Shown: positions 21,462-32,560 of the stretch, piece by piece | Layout of the letters: each line of letters begins with the position of its first letter | Numbering within the stretch: position 1 is the first letter of the stretch | Assembly (NCBI GenBank): GCA_030180135.1 | Contig: CM058232.1 | Coordinates: 61,773,330 to 61,837,329, forward strand | Origin: Orychophragmus violaceus | Taxonomy: Eukaryota > Streptophyta > Magnoliopsida > Brassicales > Brassicaceae | Reading direction: 5' to 3' | Length of the DNA stretch: 64,000 bases | Translations under genes and position numbers: made by a program | The notes under the pieces: generated by a model | What the model was told of the DNA's origin: nothing | The model's database searches: none | What the model saw: the letters and a program-made list of their open reading frames with translations, nothing else

Positions 21462-24400
21462 ATGTCTTTGATCCGTTGTTCAGGTAACAAAGATAAGGAA
21501 ATTGTTTCCGTATCTTCGGTGGATAAATCGCCAAGTCGGCAAGGCATTTCTTGGGATTCGTCATCATGCAGTATGTCTTCTGACCTGAGAAATCATCCAG
21601 GTTATAAGACAATTAAAGAACTTGAGCGTCCTCGCGAGCTTTCTCAGTTAAAGGATGCTGCAGAGATTTCGGGTTGAAACGAATTCATGAGGCCTCGGCT
21701 TAGAGATTTCAATCCAGATGATCCATGAGGAAATGAAGGCAATGTCGAGGAGGACGATGCCGAGGAGGACAATATCGATGAGGACGTGATGGCGATTGTT
21801 CCTTTTACAACAATGCCGAGATTGCTCCTACTGAAGATGGTGGAGAGGACGGTCAGATTCGCGTTAGCAGATTGTGGAGTCAATCCAAGGATTAATTTTA
21901 TCATTCCGAAGCCGACAGATCGTCCCTGGACTCCACCCCCGGGCTATATCTGCTTATATGAATCCTACTTCCTCAACACGGGTCGTGCTCGACTTTGGTT
22001 TCCCCTTCCTGACCTTTTGGTCTCTTATTGTGCTCGGCGCAAAACTACCATTCATAGCTCTCGGCGGTAGCTATTTGCCACATGGTAGGCCTCCTCGTCC
22101 TTGCCGCAGAGTGCGACATCGCGATAGACGTTAGGACATTGGAGGAAATGACCACCATCAGTCATATGACGAAAACAAGTCTGGGATGCTTTGTCGTTAA
22201 AATGAGCCCGGATTAGGGAGTTGTTTTGGGTCGTCCGAGTAAATTTTGCGTATGGCAGAGCTATTACTTCTATGCCGAGATATCTCCCCTGGTTGTGCCG
22301 GATCCGCTTAGGGAATTTAGATCTTCATGGAACACTAATATCAGTAGATATTGTTTCTAATTTTTATGTTTCCTCGAGCAGATAATTTACTCATATGCTC
22401 TCTTCTTTTGCAGTGCGTCATCTGTTTTACAAGTTGTATCCGGATAACTTCTTCTCCATTGTGGATGAGATTAGAAGCCTCAGCCATCGCAAGTGGACTC
22501 ATATCACTCAAATGCGCATCAATCAATCTTATCTGAAGATCTCTCAAGGTAAGTCTCTTGATTCGGTGGGATCCGATTATCTAAAATTTTTGGCCGAGTT
22601 TGATCCCTACTATGCTCTCACAGTTAAGTGGGACACTCTTGGAAAAGTCGATCTAGCCGGCCTGAAAAAGATGGGCAAAGTGAAGAAGTTTAAGGTTGAT
22701 TATGCGACGAGACTCAATATGAATCCTTCCGCCGCAACGGGACCTTCAAAAGAGTCTGAGGTGGCGTTGCCTTTGGCTGAAGGCGGCGATAATTCGTTAC
22801 CAATGACAATCGTTACGCCTGTTGATCCTTCCAAACAAGAATAAAAAGAAGGCGATAGCCGAGATCAGTGCAGTTGCCCCTACCGAAGCGGCACAGTCGA
22901 AAAAGAGGGCAGCTACAGATAAACCAGCCGGGGGGAGTTCCTCGAAGAAGAAGGCCGTGGATGACCCTTCTAAAGCTAAGTCTGGGGAACCGTGGAGGCG
23001 AACAACTGTGGAAACCGGGGAAGGGTCTATTGATGATTCTAGAGATAAGAGACCCTTTGTCTCCCATAAAGAGTTTGTTGTGGTCCCGCCTCGTGGTGAA
23101 AAGAAGGATGCCGAGGGACGACCTTCAATTCATAACTTCGCTTACAAGTATGAAAGCGAAGTCCCTTTCCAGAACATACATGCTTGCTTCGACTTGCTCT
23201 CCTGTCTTAGAGAAACAAACAAGGATTGGCCGGCTTTGAAGGACCTCCCTGGATCCGACGCAATAGTGGAGCTAAAACATTGCGAAGCATCGGTAAGATT
23301 ACTCCCCCTTCTCTTTTTTTTTATACTTGGACTGGCTCTTTGCAATAATGATTTTTTTACAGGTCGCTCCGGCGTCGAACCGAGTAATTCTCGTGTATGC
23401 TTCAAAGAGGAGGAGAGCCGTGACCGAGGTAAAGAAGAGAGACGTCTATATTGAGAAATTGAAGGAGGGTATTCAAGGTAGGCATGGGATATTGGGTATT
23501 CGGTTCGGTTGCAGCGGTTCCAGGTATTTCGGGTACAGAGGTTTAGGATTCAATTGGTATTTCTTGTTTTTCGGTTCGGTTCCGGTTCGGTTCCCGTTGG
23601 TTCTGGATCGGTTCGGGTACATAGGTTGAGCAACCGAAAAATACCCGAAAAAATCCGGTTCTTATCGGTTCCCGGTATTTTATACCCGATATGTCAGAAA
23701 TACCCGAAATGTAAAAAACATTAACCGATATGTCAGAAAAATACTCAAAATATAAAAAATTACCCGATATGTAAAAAAATATCCGAAATATAAAAAATTA
23801 CCCGATAAAAAATACCCTAAATGTAAAAAACAATTTACCCGATAAAATAAAAAATACCCGGAAAACTAAGAAAATATCTGAAATGCTAAAAATTTATATA
23901 CTATATACAAATATATATTTGGGTAATCGGTTCTTCATATCGGTTCCCGTGTAATACCCGGAACCGAACCGGTACCTGGGTAATACCTCAAACCGGCATC
24001 CGCGGTTCCACAATCTCAATACCCAATGGGTATTTTGGCCAGAACCGGAACCTGAACCGAACCAAAATTTTTGATCGGTTCCGGATCGGTTCTTCGGTTC
24101 CATTTTTTGCCTAGCCTAATTCAAGGGCTCATAACAACCGGGGATTCGTTGAAGGCCAATAATCTCGAGCTTACGGATAAACCTTGTGACGCCGAGAGGA
24201 ATGCGAAAGCTGATCTCGACAAAAACTAGGTTGAGGAGAAACGTCTTCGTAAGCTTTGTGAGGATTTAGTTTTGAAAGAGTGGCATCGCGTCGAAGCCGA
24301 GATGAGGTCGAAGACCTAGTCCTACTTCGACCTATTCCGCCAGTACGTCGATGAGCAGGAGAGGGTGAAAACCAAGCAAGTCTAGCAAGGCCAGATCAAT

Positions 24401-24871
24401 GGCGTAAAGCAGTGCTTAGAGAAGCTGATCGGGGAAGGGGTGGCAATTCCTCAATCAGTTATGGACCAACTCGTTGCAGACGAGAAGAAGATCGACCACG
24501 AAATCGAGAACATGGAGGTCCTTGAGAAAGAAGATTTGAAATTCACCCTCTCTCCGAGCATACAACCTCTAATTTTACGTCATCGCGACCCTCCGGCTCC
24601 TATCCCGCGGAACATTGATGAGTTCAGAACTAATCGCGGAGTGATTTCGTCTGCCCTTCTTGAAGATCCGTCTGTTCGAACTGGGATCAAAGGTGTTGAT
24701 GTCACGACGGCGGGTTCTATTCACGAACGGACTGACTCTTCGGCTCGCATCGAAGAACCTGCTGAGAATGTGGTTTTGCCTGGGGAGAAGATTAACGAGG
24801 AAGGTCACACCGAGAAGGAGAAAGCATTGGAGGCCGAGGTGGAAGATGATCTAGAAGCTGTTTACACCTAG
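21462..24871 (+). pseudogene. Antisense intron-containing gene in Tat element
   Basis: Coding sequence on the strand opposite to the retrotransposon genes. A segment at about 21906-22130 (PGYICLYESYF, WFPLPDLLV) resembles the Pfam family called putative gypsy type transposon (Transposase_28), which is found in plant proteins of unknown function. Downstream come a lysine-rich low-complexity stretch, then a charged, probably coiled-coil region (VEKKRD-like, to about 24540) and an acidic C-terminus ending at 24871. Two 70 bp introns have GT-AG ends: 22344-22413 (acceptor TTCTTTTGCAG) and 23293-23362 (donor CGGTAAGA, acceptor TTTTTTTACAG). Splicing the second joins frames smoothly. The gene is broken by stops (for example at 21675), frameshifts near 22840 and a 640 bp MITE at 23479. 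Tat elements are known to carry such antisense ORFs; the function is unknown. Confidence 0.75.
23479..24118. mobile_element. hAT-type MITE
   Basis: A 640 bp element with perfect 8 bp flanking duplications ATTCAAGG (23471-23478 and 24119-24126). Ends are TAGGCATGGG on the left and, inverted, TAGGCTAGGC on the right. The interior is packed with GGTTCGG / CCGAACC motifs and TACCCGATAT-like repeats. An 8 bp duplication with short YAGG-type termini is the hAT signature. It has no coding capacity and interrupts a charged-repeat exon of the antisense gene. Confidence 0.9.
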
Positions 24872-25548
24872 ATTCTTTTTGTTGTTGCCTATAAAGTTTA
24901 TTTTGTTATCTGTTTGAATATTCCCCTTGTTTCAAAGGAGTATTTTATTATCGGAAGTAAATCATCTTTTCCTATATCTATTTTTCGTGGAATGTGCATT
25001 TCTTTTTGCTTAGTTAAATCGATCGTTCGTTAAAGAGAACAATATTTTCTTTAGGTAGTACTAAATTTAATCAGGCTATTCTTATTGCTCTCGGTCCATC
25101 GGCATGGATCTCGGCGAATAGCGATTTAGTCAGGAAGTTCGGCGTGTAAATGAACAGCTTAGATCCTAAGGCCTATGTTCTACCTAACCTTGTATGTGAC
25201 GCTTATACGTGCTCGGATTTTTCCGTTCTAAGGATGAGATGAATCTGCAAGGCTTGAGTGCTCAACTTATTTCTTATCGCCCATCTAGGAGAACACACAT
25301 GTAAGTACCCGGTTTTTTAGTGCGAGACGGATCCCGACTTTTCTTTATTGTGAGCGTTTTAGCATCCAGTTTTTTAGGTTGATATGCATCTCATAATGTA
25401 AAGAAGCCCACACTCCTGGCCAGGAAGCATGATTCTAATTTATGTGAGTCTTATTGGATGCTCGGATTACAGTTGAGGCGTGTGTTGCTCGACTTTGCGG
25501 GCCAAGGAGCCCGGCTTTGTGACGAGTCGTTTATATAAGAGAATTTTG
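24872..25548. other. Tat internal spacer
   Basis: Non-coding internal sequence of the Tat element between the antisense gene's stop and the 29 bp tandem array. No feature recognised. Confidence 0.5.
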
Positions 25549-26466
25549 GCTCGGCATAAGTCAAAAAAAGAGTTTAACTCGGCATAAGTCAAAAGAAAGA
25601 GTTTAACTCGACATAAGTCGAAAGAAAGAGTTTAACTCGGCATAAGTCAAAAGAAAGAGTTTAATTCGGCATGAGTCGAAAGAAAGAGTTTAACTCGACA
25701 TGAGTCAAAAGAAAGAATTTAACTCGGCATAAGTAAAAAGAAATAATTTAACTCGGCATATGATGCAATATCAAGGTCTTCAATGCATGGGTTTATTATG
25801 AGAATCACAGCTTCATAACTTCATAAAAAAGTCAAGGATTCTCATTCAATGACAATGGCTAAATTGGTGGCAAGAAGACTAATATTTGAATATAGCTAAT
25901 TTTTCTCTTTTTTCTATAAATGTAAATCATTTCTTTTAATGTATTTATTGTAAAGATCATCTTGTAAGAGCTATAAAAAGCTCAATTGTTCTATTGTAAA
26001 TAATATAGAAATTTTTGGAAAATAAAAGAGTTCTCTCTTAAAAAGCTTTTATGTTTTGTTCTTTGTTTCTCTAAGTTGTGCGGATTCCCCTTCTTAGAAA
26101 ACATTATGAATCTATGTCCTTTGTGTGGATTCACTAAGGTCTAGATTTGTGATCTTATCACAAAGTCTTTCACACCTTTGAGTGGTGATCTTCAAGCCAC
26201 CATCAACTCCATCTAACCATCCATTAAAAAGCCTTGAGAGAGCCTTCGGCCAGCAAGCTTTTTCCATTCGACCATCGACCACGGATCAACCAGAGAGCGT
26301 CTCCGACCAGCTGGACGAACTAAATAGCTATCCACCTCGGATATTATATCATCATATCGAAAGAAATAGTTTAACTAGGCATAAGTCGAGAAAAGAGTTT
26401 AACTCGACATAAGTCAAAAAGTTTAACTCGGCATAAGAAAATGTCATAACTCGGCATAAGTCAAAA
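25549..26466. repeat. 29 bp tandem array, split by an insertion
   Basis: Repeats of about 29 bp built on CTCGGCATAAGTCAAAAGAA run over 25549-25760 (about seven copies) and resume at 26355-26466 (about three). Variants alternate GGCATAAG with GACATAAG or GACATGAG. The intervening 594 bp is a probable solo LTR. The array lies between integrase and the antisense gene of the Tat element. Confidence 0.88.
25761..26354 (+). mobile_element. Probable solo copia-type LTR
   Basis: A 594 bp segment starting TGATGCAATATC and ending GATATTATATCATCA interrupts the tandem array. It has TG...CA ends with a short inverted match, a TATA-like AGCTATAAAAAGC near 25970 and a poly(A)-signal-like AATAAAAG near 26022, as in copia LTRs. 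The flanks GCATA and TATCG do not match, so the target duplication is degraded or the ends are off by a few bases. Confidence 0.6.
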
Positions 26467-26905
26467 TGATCATTTTATTAAGTTTTTGACTATACCGATG
26501 AAGGCTGCCTACGTATATTCCGAAGAAGAATCAAGTCACTCGTAGTTCATACAATGGTTGAGAATAGACTCGTCGTAGCGAGTGCTCTTTTTTTTTTGGG
26601 GCAATTGTGCCTGCGAAGGCTGCCTAAGTACCCATTTTGACGGGATCAAGTCACTCGTAGATCTCTTGACTGTTGAAGAAAACGTTTAAACGAGACGAAA
26701 TTAAATGGGTGTCTAGTGATATTCCTTTAAACTGGATGAGTTCCACGAACGCGGCAGAGCCTTACTATTCATTGATTCGAGTTTTTAGACTCCAAATTTG
26801 ACGGCTTTCGTGATTTTGTAAGGTCCTTTCCAGAGCGCATCAAGTTTACCTGCTCTCCACTCTTTGGTATTTTCATACACTTTTCGAAGGACATAATCAC
26901 CAAGT

Positions 26906-27403
26906 TTAAAGTGACGTTCGTGTACCTTTTGTTGATGCGGTCAATAATAGTTTTATTGGTAGACTTTGCTTGACCGTTTCCTTGAGGATATCGCAGGGTC
27001 GACTTCCTGAGCCGTATGTCCCATCTTTTGCAAAATCCTTCAAATACGTTCGATGTGAACTAAGATCCTTGTCAGTGACGATCTCGTATGGCAATCCGTA
27101 TCGGCAGATGATGTATTTCCAGACAAAGTTCTGAACTTGTACGTCATAGATTTCCACATAAGCTTTAGCCTCGACCCATTTGGTAAAGTAGTCAGCCATG
27201 ATTAAGAGAAATCATATCTGATTTGATATCAGCAACGGTCCGACAATATCCATAGCCCATCTTATGAATGGATATGCTGATTTTGACGTTGTGAGCTTTC
27301 CATCGGCCGATGTATGAACGGTGCGTGACGTTGACACTTCTCGCATTTTTTTTGAATGGTTTTCGCAATCGGCTACCATAGTCGGCAAGTAGTGACCGTT
27401 CAA
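26906..27403 (-). pseudogene. Tat integrase, degenerate
   Basis: Fragments of gypsy integrase in two frames. 27212-27403 holds the start of the core (YPFIRWAMDIVGPL) and 26906-27199 continues with [25 protein letters not shown] and IVTDKD. Other motifs, including the catalytic glutamate region, are not readable. It is typical of the Tat/Athila type but clearly inactive because of frameshifts. Confidence 0.85.
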
Positions 27404-27690
27404 ATTGATTTTTAGAAAAAGAGCTCGGCCTCTTGAATGATTTCCACAGGCACCTGAGTGAGTTTCTTCAAGGACTCAGCGGATCTCATCGCCATATATG
27501 CATCTAAGAAGGAATTTGTTGGTTGTGTACTTGTACAAGATGCTGTTGTACATTGTGTATCGTGCACTTTTGACCTTTAGTCGACGCGCAACCCACTTGT
27601 CTTCAGGAAGTTTCCCTTATGTTAGATACAACTGTATCTCTTCTCGCCAGTCCATATTGGGGTCTGTTAGGTGGTGTTCAGATCGGCGAG

Positions 27691-28509
27691 TTATGCCAGA
27701 TCATCATCTACGTCGATGATTGTGAGAACCATATCAGAAGAAGGATCAACGTGATCACTTCCTGGCAATGAGATACTTGGTTCTTGAATTACTTCTGCCG
27801 GAATACGTCGACATAGCTCAGGGTTTGGTACCGATGCTAGAGAGGCGAGGGCGTCTGCTGGTGCGTTTTCGCTCCTCGGTATCTGAACTATGTCAAAAAA
27901 TTCAAAACAGTTAGTGAGTTCCTGTGCCGCCTTGAGGTAGGCTTCCATTCTCTCGTTTTTAGCCTCATAGTAACCGTTAACTTGATTTGCGACGAGCTGG
28001 GAATCGCAATGGACCAAAAGATTCCTCACTCCCATTTCCTTGTCCAATTTGAGACCGGCGAGTAAGGCCTCGTACTCGGCTGTATTGTTGGATGCCGTGA
28101 ACCCTAGTCGGAAAGATTGTTCCAAAACTTCAACGGCGGGCGATATGAGTTGCAATCCTACACCCGCTCCTCGTTTTGAGGATGCGCCATCAACAAACAG
28201 TTTCCAGTTTTTGTCTACTTCCTGAATATCAACATTCAATTCTAATGAGAGTACAACGAGGAAATCTGCTATTACCTGAGATTTGATGGTTGTCCTGTTC
28301 CGGTAGTCGATGTCATACACGCTGAGTTCCACTGCCCATTTAGCCAAACGGCCCGACCGACTTAGACTATGCAAAATTGTCCGAAGGGGTTGACTACTCA
28401 AGATGACAATCGTATGAGATTGGAAGTAAGGGCGTATCTTTTGCGCCGAGATAACGACAGATAGAGCTAGCTTCTCTATCGCAGGGTATCTCATTTCTGC
28501 ACCATTCAT
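27691..28509 (-). pseudogene. Tat RNase H plus second archaeal-type RNase H
   Basis: A 272-residue open segment of the pol polyprotein. The first ~95 residues are the end of the ordinary gypsy RNase H region (RYPAIEKLAL, SGRLAKWAVELSVYDI). A second, separate RNase H starts at residue ~102 (WKLFVDGASS) and keeps all four acidic positions: D107, E145 (NNTAEYEALL), D169 (VHCDSQLV) and D219 (ADALASLAS). This duplicated RNase H is a hallmark of the Tat lineage. The segment itself is uninterrupted although its neighbours are broken. Confidence 0.9.
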
Positions 28510-28552
28510 CGTTTTACTGACTTAGAAGATCGGCTTTTGTTTGCCTTTATCT

Positions 28553-29500
28553 TCACGGACTAGGACCCCACTCACTGCCGTTGTCGAAAAAACAATATAC
28601 CATTTTCTGGTTTCGACAAAACCGGGGGGTTCGAAAGATAGTCTTTAAGCTGAATGAAGGCTTTTTGACACTTATCGTCCCATATGAAACTTTTTCGCCT
28701 TGGAGGAGTTCATAGAATGGCAGGCATGTATTCTTTGATCGTGAGATGAATATATTCAGCGCGGCAATGCGGCCGGTAAGGCGTTTCACTTCGCGGGTGT
28801 TCTTTGGTGAAGGCAGGTCGATGATAGCCGATGTCTGTTTTGGATTTTCCTCGATCCCCCTTCGGGTGACGACATAGCCGAGAAATTCTCCTGAAGTAAC
28901 ACAAAAGTACACTTGGCCGGATTCAGTTTCATACCATATCTGTTAAGGATGCTGAAGCATTTCTTTAGATGTCCCACATGTTGGGACGCGACCAAAGACT
29001 TGACGAGCATATCATCGATGTATACTTCCATCGCTGTGCCGAGCTGGCTTGTGAACATATGGCTGACCAATCGTTGTTTAGTCGCTCTTGCGTTCTTAAG
29101 ACCAAAAGGCATAACCTTGAAGCAGTAATTCCCTCGATCGGTTACGAAAGCTTTTTTCTCTTGATCGTCAGGGTTCATGAGTATCTGATTATACTAAGAA
29201 AGGCATCCATGAATGAGAGTAACTCGTTCCCAGCCGTTGCTTCCACAAGGCGGTCGATGTGTAGCAAGAGAAAACTGTCTTTTGGACAAGCTTTGTTAAG
29301 ATCCGTGAAGTCGACACAGACCTTCCATTTGCCGTTCTTGTTTTTGACAACAACGGGATTAGCTAGCCAATCAGGGCATTTAACTTCCTGGATTGAGCCG
29401 GCGTCTAGAAGTTTATCGACATCGTCGTTGACCACTTTGGCTCTTTACGGACCGAGTTTGCGTCTTTTCTGTTTGATCGGTTTGTAAGTCGGATCAACAT
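28553..29500 (-). pseudogene. Tat reverse transcriptase, frameshifted
   Basis: Gypsy RT in at least three frames. 29175-29435 carries WKVCVDFTDLNKACPKDSF; 28786-29178 carries the palm with VMPFGLKNA and the active site MEVYIDDMLVKS; 28553-28912 carries the thumb and connection (GEFLGYVVTRRGIEENPKQ). The frames overlap because of small indels, and a stop follows FMDAFL. Very close to canonical Tat RT motifs, but not functional. Confidence 0.92.
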
Positions 29501-29752
29501 TGATCTCATGAGTTGTGATAGAGGGGTTAATACCTTTCATGTATTTGACCGACCAGATGAAGGTCGAGACATTTTGTTAGAGGAACCCGATCAGCTTAAT
29601 CTTGATGTCGTCCGAGAGTTTTGCTCCGATCCGTACACACTTACTTGCATCCGATTCGTTGATGAAGACTTTCTGGATAAGCTCTTTCATAGGACCCTTC
29701 CTGCCCTGTTCTGTGTTGATCATAAACGACGGTATTCTCATCTTGTGTTCTG

Positions 29753-30316
29753 TTATGAAACACGATCGACTTGTCCTCTGGCATCCTTTGACCGTCTGAA
29801 TTCCCTTTGACGATGGAACTTTAGGCATTGATGATAGGTTGATGATACCGCCTTCATGTTGTATAACCTTGGAGTGTCGAGGATGGCATTGTAAATTGTC
29901 GGCTTATCGATTACATGGAACTTTACCAGCTTTGTTACTCTGCTGACATAAAAGGGTAATTTGATGGTTCTGATGGTGTAAGTCATCTCACTCGTAAAGC
30001 CTGTGAGTGGTCTGGAATTTTGCTTGATGTCGTCTTCCTTGATTTCCATCTTTCTCAATGTATCCATGAAAATCAGGTCGATAGAACTACTTGTATCGAC
30101 CAAGATCCTCGATACTTCGCAATTGCTGACCAGGAGCTCGATCACCAAGGGATCGTTGTGAGGGTAATGAGTCCCTGCCAAAACATCATCATTGAAGATG
30201 ACGGGTGGTTCATCAGTGATCAGCCGCGGAGTGCTCTGCGCAGATATGGCTTTTCGCTCATACTCCTTAATTGATCGGACGGAATCGTTTACCGTGATCA
30301 GACCGCCCATGATCAT
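29753..30316 (-). pseudogene. Tat protease region
   Basis: A 187-residue fragment of the retropepsin-like region (NDDVLAGTHYPHNDPLVIELL, SRILVDTSSSIDLIF). The active-site triad reads DTS where DTG or DSG is usual, so it is probably inactive. Short disrupted frames lie between it and RT. Confidence 0.75.
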
Positions 30317-31940
30317 GTTGATCCTACGTACAGCCCTTAGGGCTTCATCGTCTTCGTCATCGTGATAGTCATGGTTGCGTTTCTGAGCATTGTTCGAGGA
30401 ACGACGTTGCTTTCTGCCTTGTTTAGGTTACTGATCGCCAGATTGTTCATCTCGGCTCTCGTCACATTGTGCCACACTCCTCAGCTCATCCATAGATGTT
30501 TTCAGATTACCACTCTGAAACTGGGCATACAATGCCTCTTTGAGATGTCGGCACGACGATGTGTTGTGCGACGTGGTTTTGTGGTACTCGCAGTATCATT
30601 GACCCCCTTTTTTTTTTGTGGCTTGTGGTGGTGTCGTCTCCTCCTTTTCTTCCCGATTCCACTTATTCCAAGGTTTGAATGTCGGAGGCTGGTTTCCGGC
30701 ATTGCCGACTACCATGGTCGCCTTCGCTCTTGCCGATTTGCTTAGCGGAGCCGAATTTCTTGGCCAAGGCTATTTTTTGTTCGTCCAGCTCAATGAACTT
30801 GTTTTCTCGGTGAAGGGCGTCTTCGATTGTTAGCGGTTTATTGAGAAAAAGTCCTGATAGAAGAGAGTTTCATGACATACGACGTTTGTCAAGGCCGTGA
30901 TGGTGAAGTTGTCTGGAACTTCCACGCGCATGCTGATACCCTTGAAGCATTCTATGAAGGCTCGCAAGGTTTCCTTATGTCCTTGAGACATGGACATCAG
31001 AGTATTCAGGGACGTATCCTTGTCCATGTATGCAAAATGATGCCTTATGAAATCTCGTGATAATTCTTGGAAATTATCAATTGATTCTGATGGAAGTCTG
31101 GAAAACCAGGTTAAGGCGACGCGTTCCAAGGTTTGCGCAAAGAGTTGGCAGTACCCTATGTCCCGTTCTTCAGCAAAGAATCGCGCTTTTTCTGCTGCGA
31201 TTTTGAACGTGGTCAGATGAGTTGCGGGATCTTTGGTGCCATTGTAAGATGGCAGCTTGAGTTTCTCCGGATGTCGGATGTACGCATCAGTAATGCGCGA
31301 AGTGAACAGTGTTCTTTGAGTTTCCTCAATGATCAAATCGATTTATGGGGCAGACCATGTGACGTTCTGGACCTCGACTTTTAATTTCCCCTTTAATTCC
31401 ATTATTTGACGACGGTAGTCATCGTCAGGGTCAGATCCTTGGGTGGGCGTTTCCTGGTTTGCATCGCGCGCTGGAGTACTATAGGTTAACCGTCTGAAGA
31501 CATCTTCCTTTGCCTTTAAAGGGATGATTTGTCAGGACTTGGGCGGGTATCTTTACTGCTGCTCGGAGCAATTTTTATCTTGCTCGGCGCACAACTCGTA
31601 GATTTGTCTTGAGAATTCTTTTAGCAAATCGCCTGTGAGTTGATTCTAGCTAAAAGCATAGCTAAAATGGAGTCTTGGTCTACTTGTTTTGCTGTATTGT
31701 CAGCTGGCGGATTATCCTCGCCGTCATTGAGGACCTGGTCGGCTCTGCGATCAAGAGGTTGTTTCCCGGGATCCTGAGATCGATTTCCGGTTCTCTGATC
31801 ATGAGACCGATTTACAGTTGTTTGCCGGCATCGAGAACTCTAATTTCCCCATCTTTAGGATCACTTAGGTCGTGATCAGTGATTTCACAGTCGACCCTAG
31901 GATTATCTTTAGGATCAAAGTTGTCGGTGTTGCTGGCCAT
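30317..31940 (-). pseudogene. Tat gag, degenerate
   Basis: The probable start codon is at 31940 (MASNTDNFDPKDNPRVDCEI), close inside the 5' LTR, but that frame soon meets a stop. The conserved gag core survives at 30830-31336: KLPSYNGTKDPATHLTTF, YCQLFAQTLERVALTWFSRL and DTSLNTLMSMSQGHKETLRAF. The C-terminal part toward 30317 is split among frames. Confidence 0.85.
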
Positions 31941-31970
31941 CTTTGAGTTATGAAGAACTTTTAAGAAATC

Positions 31971-31987
31971 CCTACAGTCAGCGCCAA
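31971..31987 (-). other. Tat primer binding site
   Basis: On the - strand just inside the 5' LTR, the sequence reads TTGGCGCTGACTGTAGG. TGGCGC-type primer sites are usual in Tat and Athila elements; the tRNA was not determined. Confidence 0.6.
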
Positions 31988-31988
31988 T

Positions 31989-32555
31989 TGTAAGATCTCA
32001 ATTCGGTCTATACAAAGATAGAAAGAGTTTTAGAGTTTCTTGAGGAATTCTTAAAGGTGTTTTGTAATGAACTCGACGGATGACGGAGAATTTAGGGTTT
32101 CGCTGGGTTTCAGTGATGAAACTAAGCGGCAGAGAAAGATTTCTGAATCGGCATAGAACTCGTACGATTAGGGTTTGTAAAAATGCCCTGGAGACTCTTT
32201 GCTATAAGATTGTATATTGAATAAAGCGTGTATACATCGGCTGGTTTAGACCCCTTTTTAAAGGTTACAAAGTCGGCGTAGATATTTGGAAAACCCTAAA
32301 ATAAAATTAGAATATTTCCTATTAAATCAGCGTGATCTCTTCAAATGAATCTTCTTACTCGGCGTTATCTTCACGCGCGCCGATTTAATCATGCCACCTT
32401 GGTTTACCTATTTTGCCGTGTTAACCTAGTGTCTCCTCTTCATGGGCCATGATGATATGACATTCCTCTCCTTGGGCCGTGATGATCGATCTTACCTCTT
32501 TAGGTCAACTTAAATTTCTGAATGGACCATTTATGAGACGGTGCTAATTCTAACA
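31989..32555 (-). repeat. 5' LTR of Tat element
   Basis: 567 bp, beginning TGTAAGATCTCAATTCGG and ending TTCTAACA on the + strand, then CCAAC. It is longer than the other LTR mainly because CTCTTCATGGGCCATGATGA / CTCTCCTTGGGCCGTGATGA is present twice. Confidence 0.92.
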
Positions 32556-32560
32556 CCAAC

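Larger units (their letters stand above)
20539..32555 (-). mobile_element. Degenerate Tat-lineage Ty3/gypsy retrotransposon
   Basis: A 12.0 kb element flanked by identical CCAAC duplications (20534-20538 and 32556-32560), with LTRs at 20539-21077 and 31989-32555. Coding order on the - strand is gag, protease, RT, RNase H, a second RNase H, integrase, all with frameshifts or stops. RT before integrase defines Ty3/gypsy; the extra archaeal-type RNase H and the primer site starting TTGGCGC point to the Tat lineage. A long segment between integrase and the 3' LTR carries a 29 bp tandem array and an antisense gene, a layout known for Tat elements. It is dead as an autonomous element and hosts a hAT MITE and a probable solo LTR. 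Confidence 0.93.

Noticed and set aside
25549..26466. CRISPR-like array (29 bp repeats)
   Set aside because: The repeats are contiguous without unique spacers, in a plant retrotransposon.
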